Shown: positions 57,635-64,000 of the stretch, piece after piece
Layout: each line of letters begins with the position of its first letter
How positions within the stretch are numbered: position 1 is the first letter of the stretch
Notes under the pieces: model-generated
What the model was told of the DNA's origin: nothing
Databases searched by the model: none
The model's input: the letters and a program-made list of their open reading frames with translations, nothing else
Program-made: the position numbers and the translations under genes
Source of the DNA: Halomonas sp. TA22
Lineage (GTDB): Bacteria > Pseudomonadota > Gammaproteobacteria > Pseudomonadales > Halomonadaceae
Assembly (NCBI RefSeq): GCF_013009075.1
Contig: NZ_CP053108.1
Span: 992,001 to 1,056,000 of the forward strand
Length of the DNA stretch: 64,000 bases
Reading direction: 5' to 3'

Positions 57635-58810
57635 ATGTTTCTCTCGCTGTTCGAGACCCTCAAGCGCGCCGGGGTACCGGTCACGCTGCGTGAACTGCTC
57701 GACCTGCATGCCGTGGTCGAGCGAGGCGTGGTGTTCGCCGACATGCAGGCGTTCTACCAGGTGGCCAAGGTGGTCATGGTCAAGGATGAGCGCTTCTACG
57801 ACCGCTTCGATCGCGCCTTCTCCGCCTGGTTCGAGGGGATCGAGAACCTCGATGCCGCCATCGAAGCGATGATTCCCGACGACTGGCTGCGTCGCGAGTT
57901 CGAGAAATCGCTCTCCGAGGAGGAGAAGGCCCGCATCGAGTCGCTTGGGGGACTGGAAAAGCTCATCGAGACCTTCAAGCAGCGCCTTGAAGAGCAGCAG
58001 GAGCGCCACGCGGGGGGCAACAAGTGGATCGGTACCGGCGGCACCAGTCCCTTCGGCGCCTATGGCTACAATCCCGAGGGGATTCGCATCGGCCAGGAGG
58101 GCTCCCGGCATCGCCGCGCAGTCAAGGTGTGGGACGAACGGCGCTTTCGCGACTACGACGACTCGCTGGAGCTTGGCACACGCAACATCAAGATGGCACT
58201 GCGCCGGCTCAGGAAATTCGCTCGCCAGGGGGCTGCGGAGGAGTTCGACATCGACGCGACGATTCGCGAGACCGCTCGCGATGCCGGCCTGCTCAACGTA
58301 CGCATGCGCCCGGAGCGACACAACGCGGTGAAGGTGCTGTTGCTGCTCGACATCGGCGGCTCCATGGACGATCACGTACGCACCTGCGAGGAGCTCTTCT
58401 CGGCGGCGCGCAGCGAGTTCAAGCATCTCGAGCACTACTACTTCCATAACTGTATCTATGAAGGGCTGTGGCGCGACAACGGCCGGCGCAGTCAGCGAAT
58501 TCCCACCATGGAGGTGCTGCACACCTATGGTAGCGACTACCAGGTGGTGATGGTCGGCGATGCCGCCATGGCCCCCTATGAGGTGACCCACCGCGGCGGT
58601 AGCGTGGAGCACTTCAATGACGAGTCGGGCGCCGAATGGCTTGGCCGCTTCACCGAGAAGTTTCCGCATCTGGTATGGCTCAACCCCACCCTCGAACGCG
58701 CCTGGGACTATACCCACTCCAACCAGCTGATTCGTCAGCTGATTGATGGACGCATGTACCCCATGACACTGGCGGGGCTCGAAGAAGCGATGCGTGAGTT
58801 GGCACGCTAG
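57635..58810 (+). CDS. VWA domain-containing protein, CoxE-like
   Basis: A 391-residue protein whose C-terminal half is a von Willebrand A domain with MIDAS motif LLDIGGSMDDHV. It contains the LGTRNIKMALRRLRKFARQG and RPERHNAVKVLLL family blocks and a conserved C-terminal WLNPTLERAWDYTHSNQLIRQLI segment. It works with the MoxR ATPase in CoxDE/YehP-type systems. The two genes are separated by one base. Confidence 0.92.
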   Translation: MFLSLFETLKRAGVPVTLRELLDLHAVVERGVVFADMQAFYQVAKVVMVKDERFYDRFDRAFSAWFEGIENLDAAIEAMIPDDWLRREFEKSLSEEEKARIESLGGLEKLIETFKQRLEEQQERHAGGNKWIGTGGTSPFGAYGYNPEGIRIGQEGSRHRRAVKVWDERRFRDYDDSLELGTRNIKMALRRLRKFARQGAAEEFDIDATIRETARDAGLLNVRMRPERHNAVKVLLLLDIGGSMDDHVRTCEELFSAARSEFKHLEHYYFHNCIYEGLWRDNGRRSQRIPTMEVLHTYGSDYQVVMVGDAAMAPYEVTHRGGSVEHFNDESGAEWLGRFTEKFPHLVWLNPTLERAWDYTHSNQLIRQLIDGRMYPMTLAGLEEAMRELAR

Positions 58811-59045
58811 TTATTACCTCTCAAAGCTATAATCCTATTTATAGCCCCTATTGGTTATTAATGCGTCTACATAATCGACTTGCCAGTCCCCCACCTCCCC
58901 CTATACTGTATATAGATACAGTATAAATCTGCCTCATCGGCACACCGATGATGTGCTCCCTATTGATAACCAAAAAAGGTAATTACATTGAATAATAACC
59001 TTAAAGGGCTATTATTTGACGACACCTCGTCACAAGCGAATCGCC
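58811..59045. promoter_or_regulatory. Complex control region before the satD-like gene
   Basis: This 235-base region is much more AT-rich than its surroundings. It contains a perfect SOS-box-like palindrome (see 58902-58925), an inverted repeat GGTTATTAA (about 58855) with TTGATAACC (about 58965), and a hairpin at 58991-59016 that covers an AGGG ribosome site. No gene longer than a few codons was found. Confidence 0.6.
58902..58925. promoter_or_regulatory. LexA-type SOS box
   Basis: CTGT-N8-ACAG at 58906-58921, with AT-rich centre, sits in a perfect 24-base palindrome with 10-bp arms (TATACTGTAT and its complement) and a 4-base centre. It agrees fully with the gammaproteobacterial LexA consensus. 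The next plus-strand gene is the satD-like gene at 59046. TATAAAT immediately follows and could be a -10 element. Confidence 0.75.
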
Positions 59046-59693
59046 ATGTCACAACTCATCGCCGTATTGACCGGTGACGTCATCGCGTCCCGCAAGATCG
59101 CCGATCCGGGAAGCCTCTCCTCGGTGCTCGATGCCACCCTCGAGCGTCTCTGTGAGCGCTTCGACGGGGAAGCGGAGCGCTATCGGGGCGACGCCTTCCA
59201 GCTCGCCCTGCCCCATGCGGAACATGCCATGACGGCGGCGGTGATGCTGCGCGCCGACCTGATTCAGCACTCCGAGGAGCGTCAGCGCTGGGATGCTCGT
59301 ATTGCCGTGGCGGTGGGGCACGACCAATGGCGGCCACGCCAGCGCATCGACGCGGCCGGCGGAGCGCCTTTCGTACGCTCGGGCCAGGCCCTGGATGGCA
59401 TGGACAAGACATCGGACCACCTTCGGCTGGAGCTGCTGAACGACGATGATCATGCCTGCCTTGCCCTGCTCACGCGCTTCGCCGACAACATCATCGATGG
59501 CTGGTCGCGCTACTCCGCGGAAGCGGTCGGGCTGCAGCTTGAGCACGGTGAATCGCAGCAGGCCCTCGCCAAACGCCTGGAGATCAGCCAGCCTGGCGTA
59601 CACAAGCGGCTGAGAACGGCGCGCTGGGCACTGATCGACGACTACCTACAGCACATGCACCGTCACATCAGCGGTGAAGTGAGTCGCTCATGA
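59046..59693 (+). CDS. SatD-like protein with HTH
   Basis: A 215-residue protein of the SatD family. The N-terminal part LIAVLTGDVIASRKIADPGSL resembles nucleotide-cyclase-fold proteins; a C-terminal helix-turn-helix, ALAKRLEISQPGVHKRLRTARW, suggests DNA binding. The ATG at 59046 begins the family part. A TTG at 59016 in frame has a better ribosome site (AAAGGG), itself in a hairpin. The next gene overlaps by four bases and encodes a DUF3307 membrane protein, a frequent partner. Expression may be SOS-controlled through the LexA-type box upstream. Confidence 0.82.
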   Translation: MSQLIAVLTGDVIASRKIADPGSLSSVLDATLERLCERFDGEAERYRGDAFQLALPHAEHAMTAAVMLRADLIQHSEERQRWDARIAVAVGHDQWRPRQRIDAAGGAPFVRSGQALDGMDKTSDHLRLELLNDDDHACLALLTRFADNIIDGWSRYSAEAVGLQLEHGESQQALAKRLEISQPGVHKRLRTARWALIDDYLQHMHRHISGEVSRS

Positions 59694-60451
59694 ATTCTCT
59701 CGAACACTCTCTGTTGCTGGGGCTGGTCCTGGTGCACCTGATCGGCGATTTTCTACTACAGCCGAGCCATTGGGTGGCGGAGCGCTACCGCCTCAAGACC
59801 CGCTCGCCCTGCCTTTATTGGCATGCACTGCTGCATGGCGCCCTAGCGACGTTGGTATTGCTGATTGCCGCGCGCAGCGAGGCGCTGCCGGGAAGCATGG
59901 CGGGTGCCCTGGCCGGTGGTCTGGCGGTAACGCTGAGCCACGCCGCGATCGACCTGGTCAAGTCCCACCTCGAGCCCCGGCGGCTGCTATGGTTCCTGGC
60001 CGACCAACTGCTGCACTTTAGCGTGATCGTGGCGATATGGCTGGTGTGGATCGACAGCTGGCAGCCGCTGGCGCTGTTCACGAGCTGGCTGGCGCGCCCG
60101 CAGACATTGGGACTGATTGCCGCCTACCTACTGGTGAGCCGGCCGATGTCGGTCGCCATCGCCCTGATCATGCAGCGTTGGAGCCGTGAGCTCGAGGAGA
60201 CCGGCACCCTGGCCGATGCCGGCGCACGCATCGGCATCCTCGAGCGCTTCTTGGTGCTGACGCTCGCCCTGCTCGAACAGATGACCGCGGTGGGTTTTCT
60301 GCTCGCGGCGAAGTCGGTGCTGCGTTTCGGCGACCTGCGCGAATCGCAGGACCGCAAACTGACCGAGTATGTCTTGCTCGGCACCCTACTCAGCGTATCC
60401 TCGACCCTAATACTGGGGCTGATCATCCGTACCTGGCTGCTGGGGAACTGA
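59690..60451 (+). CDS. DUF3307 membrane protein
   Basis: A 253-residue protein with about six hydrophobic helices. The N-terminal half has the DUF3307 pattern LVHLIGDFLLQPSHWVAERYRLKTRSPCLYWHALLHG, with conserved Asp, Gln and His residues, and LSHAAIDLVKSHLEP. Function is unknown. It overlaps the satD-like gene by four bases, and amiD follows after seven bases, so all three may be one operon. Confidence 0.85.
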   Translation: MNSLEHSLLLGLVLVHLIGDFLLQPSHWVAERYRLKTRSPCLYWHALLHGALATLVLLIAARSEALPGSMAGALAGGLAVTLSHAAIDLVKSHLEPRRLLWFLADQLLHFSVIVAIWLVWIDSWQPLALFTSWLARPQTLGLIAAYLLVSRPMSVAIALIMQRWSRELEETGTLADAGARIGILERFLVLTLALLEQMTAVGFLLAAKSVLRFGDLRESQDRKLTEYVLLGTLLSVSSTLILGLIIRTWLLGN

Positions 60452-60458
60452 GGAAGCG

Positions 60459-61349
60459 ATGAAAAGGCGACACATCACACGGCGGTTGTCGTTGGCACTG
60501 GTTGGCATGGTCACCTTGCTGCTGACCGCCTGCGCCGGACAGTTCGAGCCTCGCGGCGGCTATGTGGTGGACCATCGTCACCAGGCGTCGTCGCATAACA
60601 GCCGCATCCGTCATCTGGTGATTCACTACACCTCGAGCGACGAGGCCGTCTCGCTACGTGCGCTGACCGGCCCCAGCGTCAGCTCCCACTATCTGGTGCC
60701 GCTGCCGCCCCGGCAATTGCGCGGCGACCCGCTGGTCTACCAGCTCGTCGACGAGTCGCGGCGCGCCTGGCATGCCGGCGCCAGCGCCTGGAAGCAGCGC
60801 ACCAATATCAATGACACATCGATCGGTATCGAGATCGTCAACCTCGGCCCGCTAGGCACCCGCGAGGAGATTCCCGGCGACCAACTGCAGGTCTGGGCCA
60901 GCTATCCGCCACGCCAGATCGATGCCGTGATCGCCCTGGCCGGCGATATCGTCGAGCGCTACGACATCCATCCCACCAATGTCGTCGCCCACTCCGATAT
61001 CGCCCCGACGCGCAAGGTCGACCCGGGCCCACGCTTCCCCTGGCAGCAGCTATACGAAGCAGGCATCGGCGCCTGGCCACAGGCCGATACGATAGAGCGC
61101 TATCATCAGCGCTTTACCGCACAACCGCCCACACTTGATGAATTTCAGCGGGCGCTCAAGGCTTATGGCTACCCCATCGAAACGAGCGGCGAGTACGATC
61201 GCCAGACCCATGCCGTACTGCGCGCCTTCCAGCTCCACTTCCGTCCCGCCGACTATCGTGGCCTGCCCGATGCCGAGAGTGCCGCAATCCTCTGGTCACT
61301 GCTCGAGCGCTACCATCCCGAGCTGCTGCCAATCCGGGAGTCGCGCTGA
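60459..61349 (+). CDS. amiD: N-acetylmuramoyl-L-alanine amidase AmiD (lipoprotein)
   Basis: A 296-residue lipoprotein amidase. The lipobox is LLTAC (Cys25). The Amidase_2 domain follows, with zinc His in LVIHYTSSDE and in VAHSDIAPTRKVDPGPRFPW, and IEIVNLG in the middle. A C-terminal peptidoglycan-binding domain occupies about residues 220-290. It cleaves the amide bond of muropeptides at the outer membrane, as E. coli AmiD does. Confidence 0.93.
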   Translation: MKRRHITRRLSLALVGMVTLLLTACAGQFEPRGGYVVDHRHQASSHNSRIRHLVIHYTSSDEAVSLRALTGPSVSSHYLVPLPPRQLRGDPLVYQLVDESRRAWHAGASAWKQRTNINDTSIGIEIVNLGPLGTREEIPGDQLQVWASYPPRQIDAVIALAGDIVERYDIHPTNVVAHSDIAPTRKVDPGPRFPWQQLYEAGIGAWPQADTIERYHQRFTAQPPTLDEFQRALKAYGYPIETSGEYDRQTHAVLRAFQLHFRPADYRGLPDAESAAILWSLLERYHPELLPIRESR

Positions 61350-61358
61350 CGAGGGCAC

Positions 61359-62375
61359 TCAACCATTGCGAAACAGGAAGCTGTAGGCGTTGAGCGCGGG
61401 TACGCCACCCAGGTGGGCGTAGAGCACCCGAGATCCTGCAGGGAACTCGCCGTTACGCACCATGTCGATCATGCCATGCATCGACTTGCCCTCGTAGACC
61501 GGGTCGGTCAGCACACCCTCGAGACGCGCGCAGAGCCGAATGGCCTCCAGGGTACCCTCGTTGGGCAGCCCATATTCGGGATAGGCGTAGCGGGTATCGA
61601 GCACCACGTCGTCATCCTCGATGGCACATTCGAGATCGACCAGGTCCGCCGTATGGCGCGCTATGCGCAGGATCTGCTCGCGCGTCTGCTCGGGTTTCGC
61701 GGAGGCGTCGATACCGATCACCCGTTGCGCCCTGCCCTCCTCGGCGAAACCGACCACCATGCCCGCCTGGGTGCTGCCCGTCACCGAACAGACCACGATA
61801 TAGTCAAACGTGAAGCCCAGCTCCGCCTCCTGCTGGCGCACCTCCTCGGCAAATCCGACGAACCCGAGGCCACCGTAGCGGTGCTCGGAGCAGCCCGCCG
61901 GAATCGGAAATGGTTTGCCGCCCCGCGCGCGCACGTCGGCAAGCGCCTTCTCCCAGCTTGGACGAATGCCGATGTCGAAGCCCGCCGCGTCGAGGCGCAC
62001 GTCGGCACCCATGATTCGAGACATCTCGATATTGCCGACCCGGTCGTAGACGGCATCGGCGTAGTTCACCCAGTTCTCTTGAACCAGCACGCACTGCATG
62101 CCGAGATGCGCCGCCACGGCGGCTACCTGACGCGTCTGGTTGGACTGGATGCCGCCGATCGACACCAGTGTGTCGCAGCCCTGCTCCAGTGCCTCGGGAA
62201 TCAGGTACTCGAGCTTGCGCGTCTTGTTGCCACCGAAGGCCAGGCCGCTGTTGCAATCCTCGCGCTTGGCGTAGAGCTCCACCTGACCACCGAGATGCTC
62301 GCTGAGCCGCTTGAGAGGGGTGATCGGTGACGGGCCGAAAGTCAGTGGATAGCGTTTGAAGCGTTGCAGGTTCAT
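61359..62375 (-). CDS. acdS: 1-aminocyclopropane-1-carboxylate (ACC) deaminase
   Basis: A 338-residue PLP enzyme, full length. It cleaves ACC, the ethylene precursor of plants, to 2-oxobutyrate and ammonia. The PLP Lys51 is in GGNKTRK; Ser78 in [10 protein letters not shown]; Tyr294, Glu295 and Leu322 are all present, the residues that separate true ACC deaminases from D-cysteine desulfhydrases. The gene is divergent from an Lrp-type regulator, as in the acdS/acdR pairs of plant-associated bacteria. Confidence 0.94.
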   Translation of the reverse strand: MNLQRFKRYPLTFGPSPITPLKRLSEHLGGQVELYAKREDCNSGLAFGGNKTRKLEYLIPEALEQGCDTLVSIGGIQSNQTRQVAAVAAHLGMQCVLVQENWVNYADAVYDRVGNIEMSRIMGADVRLDAAGFDIGIRPSWEKALADVRARGGKPFPIPAGCSEHRYGGLGFVGFAEEVRQQEAELGFTFDYIVVCSVTGSTQAGMVVGFAEEGRAQRVIGIDASAKPEQTREQILRIARHTADLVDLECAIEDDDVVLDTRYAYPEYGLPNEGTLEAIRLCARLEGVLTDPVYEGKSMHGMIDMVRNGEFPAGSRVLYAHLGGVPALNAYSFLFRNG

Positions 62376-62536
62376 CGATGACTCCTTATGACATTGTTCT
62401 TGGCTGCGCCGAGAGCGGCACTCAAGTCAAATGATAAAGCATCGATATGAAATATAAATTGTGTTATTTATGCCTTTAAATACATTTAAAATAGTTAAAA
62501 ACATCAATAAAGATCTTATGTTCGGAAATAATCGTA

Positions 62537-63043
62537 ATGAGCAAAATAAAATTAGACAGTCATCACACCTCATCTTTCCTGGCGAGGGAGCTCGATCGTA
62601 CCGACCGTGCCATCCTGCGTGAGCTGCAGCAGGATGCTTCCATCTCCAACGTGGCGCTGGCCGAAAGGGTGAGCCTCAGTCCGCCGGCCTGTCTGCGACG
62701 CGTCGAGCGCCTCAAGCAGGCGGGACTGATCAAGGGAATCGTGGCACTGCTCGATGGGGAGGCGCTGGAGGTAGGCATGGTGGTGCTGATCGGTGTGGTG
62801 CTCGACCGTTCTACCCCGCAATCCTTCGCCGACTTCGAGGCGGCGGCTCAGAAGGTCTCGGGGTGCATGGAGTGCCATGTGGTCACCGGTGAGTTCGACT
62901 ACTTCATGCTGGTGCGCACCCGCGACAACCAGAGCTTCAACCGTCTGCATGCAGAACAGCTGCTCTACTTGCCTGGGGTTCGGCAGATTCGCTCCTTCAT
63001 GGGGCTGCGCCAGGTGGTGTCGACGACCTGCATTCCGCTGTGA
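62537..63043 (+). CDS. acdR: Lrp/AsnC family regulator (AcdR-like)
   Basis: A 168-residue Lrp-type regulator with an N-terminal helix-turn-helix (ILRELQQDASISNVALAERVSLSPPACLRRVERLKQAG in parts) and a C-terminal RAM effector domain. It is divergent from acdS with 161 bases of AT-rich control region between them. Such proteins usually activate acdS in the presence of ACC. The first ATG is preceded by no clear ribosome site. Confidence 0.9.
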   Translation: MSKIKLDSHHTSSFLARELDRTDRAILRELQQDASISNVALAERVSLSPPACLRRVERLKQAGLIKGIVALLDGEALEVGMVVLIGVVLDRSTPQSFADFEAAAQKVSGCMECHVVTGEFDYFMLVRTRDNQSFNRLHAEQLLYLPGVRQIRSFMGLRQVVSTTCIPL

Positions 63044-63094
63044 TGGTTCGAAACAGGGCGTCACGCTTGCAAGAGGGCTTGGCCATATCACGCG

Positions 63095-64000
63095 CTAGTA
63101 CTCACTGCCCGCCGTGCCGGCCGCGGGGCGGGTGGCGAGCCGCTCCGATTCGGGTATCACATCCACCTCGACCTGCAGGGAGTGCTCACCGCCGCCATTC
63201 ATGACCCCCTTGAGCGGTGCCACGTCGGCATAGTCGCGGCCCCAGCCGATCACCAGATGACGCTCGCCGGGAAGATTGCCATTGGTCGGGTCGATATCCA
63301 GCCACCCCCATCCGGGCAGGAAGACCGAGCACCAGGCGTGAGAGGCATCGGCACCGATCAGTCGCGGTTGTCCCGCCGGCGGCTGGGTTTCGAGATAACC
63401 GCTGACATAGCGGGCCGCCAGGCCAATCGAGCGCAGGCAGCCGATTGCCAGGTGGGCGAAGTCCTGACATACCCCGCGCCGCTCGGCGAGCACCTCGGTC
63501 AATGGCGTGGCCAGAGTGGTGAACGCTGGATCGTAGACGAACTCTTCGAAGATGCGCCGATTGAGTTCCTGCACTGCCTCGAGCAGCGACCTGCCCGGCG
63601 TGAAGCTCTCGGCGGCATAAGCGGCGAGTTCGGCATTGCGCTTGACGAACGGCGAGTCGAGCCGGAACTGCCTCGCTTCAAGCGCTTCGGCGTAGCAGCG
63701 CTTGTCCAGCGCCTTATGGCATATCTCCCACGTAGGCATCTTGCCCGGCAGTGCCGGGCGCGGCAGTGACTGGAACCGGGTGCGTACGGTGACCTCGAAT
63801 TCGCGATGGATCTCCTGAATGGCGAAGTAGAGCACCCGATTGCCGAAAAAGTCACGGTGCTCGGCCTGTACCGCCGGCGCCGGGTTGATCGCGAGTTGCG
63901 ACGCCTCGCAGCACTGCCAGTCCAGCTGGCGCGGCAACAGCCGCGCCTCGCTGTGGCACAGGGTGACCGGCGCGCTGTAGCGATAACGGGTCGTATGGCG
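63095..64000 (-). CDS. Transglutaminase family protein, partial
   Basis: The gene continues beyond the right edge; 302 codons are visible. It begins in the window at RHTTRYRYSAPV, near the true N-terminus of the bacterial transglutaminase-like (BTLCP) family. The core triad is visible in ERRGVCQDFAHLAIG (Cys), DASHAWCSVFLPGWGW (His) and DPTNGNLPGE (Asp). It may be an N-terminal peptidase or cross-linking enzyme of unknown substrate. The stop is at 63095. Confidence 0.85.
   Translation of the reverse strand, partial: RHTTRYRYSAPVTLCHSEARLLPRQLDWQCCEASQLAINPAPAVQAEHRDFFGNRVLYFAIQEIHREFEVTVRTRFQSLPRPALPGKMPTWEICHKALDKRCYAEALEARQFRLDSPFVKRNAELAAYAAESFTPGRSLLEAVQELNRRIFEEFVYDPAFTTLATPLTEVLAERRGVCQDFAHLAIGCLRSIGLAARYVSGYLETQPPAGQPRLIGADASHAWCSVFLPGWGWLDIDPTNGNLPGERHLVIGWGRDYADVAPLKGVMNGGGEHSLQVEVDVIPESERLATRPAAGTAGSEY

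Overview
The window looks like a chromosome segment of a moderately halophilic gammaproteobacterium, most likely Halomonas or a close relative. It has high GC and dense coding, a gammaproteobacterial fxsA-groES-groEL order, a liu leucine/isovalerate pathway, Na+ antiporter-like genes, tungstate and TRAP importers, and an AcdS/AcdR pair. The genus is inferred from gene content and protein style only. No rRNA, tRNA, CRISPR array, transposase, integrase or phage gene was seen.

Layout. 1-4.2 kb: end of an SDR gene, fxsA, the groESL chaperonin operon and trmJ. 4.2-8.4 kb: two carboxylate/cation carriers. 7.5-12 kb (minus): an unusual five-gene operon with two HDAC-fold amidohydrolases, a RidA, an ornithine-cyclodeaminase-like protein and a class IV aminotransferase. 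12.4-17 kb: an ankyrin protein, tupBCA and a secreted phytase-like esterase. 17-19 kb: a LysR regulator divergent from sbtA. 19.3-26.7 kb: the liu operon (isovaleryl-CoA to acetoacetate plus acetyl-CoA) with a liuR-type operator but no liuR.

26.7-29.4 kb is a lower-GC accessory island. It holds two Phd/YefM-YoeB type toxin-antitoxin modules (one toxin apparently frameshifted at its catalytic end), an integron-type attC site with a DUF1272 gene cassette and a second cassette-like gene, and a broken NIPSNAP-like gene. No integrase is present.

29.5-34.2 kb: an RpiR regulator, a TRAP transporter and a hydantoin-racemase-like enzyme, tied together by two copies of one palindromic operator. 34-38.6 kb: an SDR, a LysE exporter divergent from a MocR regulator, a methyltransferase and a hemerythrin protein. 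38.7-42.8 kb: two gene relics (PfpI-like and class C beta-lactamase), a chemoreceptor, a CDF transporter and a Crp/Fnr regulator, followed by 0.6 kb of AT-rich DNA with no gene. 43.4-47.8 kb: a P450, an M28 peptidase, and a PHA depolymerase with a CopG-like regulator. 47.9-50.2 kb: a cold-shock protein, a CsrB/RsmY-like sRNA (minus strand) and two paralogous small Gly-rich exported proteins flanking an AGCS symporter relic. 50.3-58.8 kb: molybdo-enzyme accessory genes (MobA-like, xdhC), PH-domain membrane proteins, trxC, a NIT-domain chemoreceptor and a MoxR/VWA pair. 59-61.3 kb: a SatD-like regulator, a DUF3307 membrane protein and amiD, with a perfect LexA-type palindrome upstream. 61.4-63 kb: acdS/acdR. 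The right edge cuts a transglutaminase gene.

The most distinctive points are the CsrA-sponge sRNA, the attC-bearing cassette island with a crippled toxin, the HDAC/RidA/OCD/aminotransferase operon, and the SOS-box plus ribosome-site hairpin in front of the satD-like gene. Several relics have internal deletions, and two genes appear broken by loss of a single C, so homopolymer sequencing error should be excluded for those.
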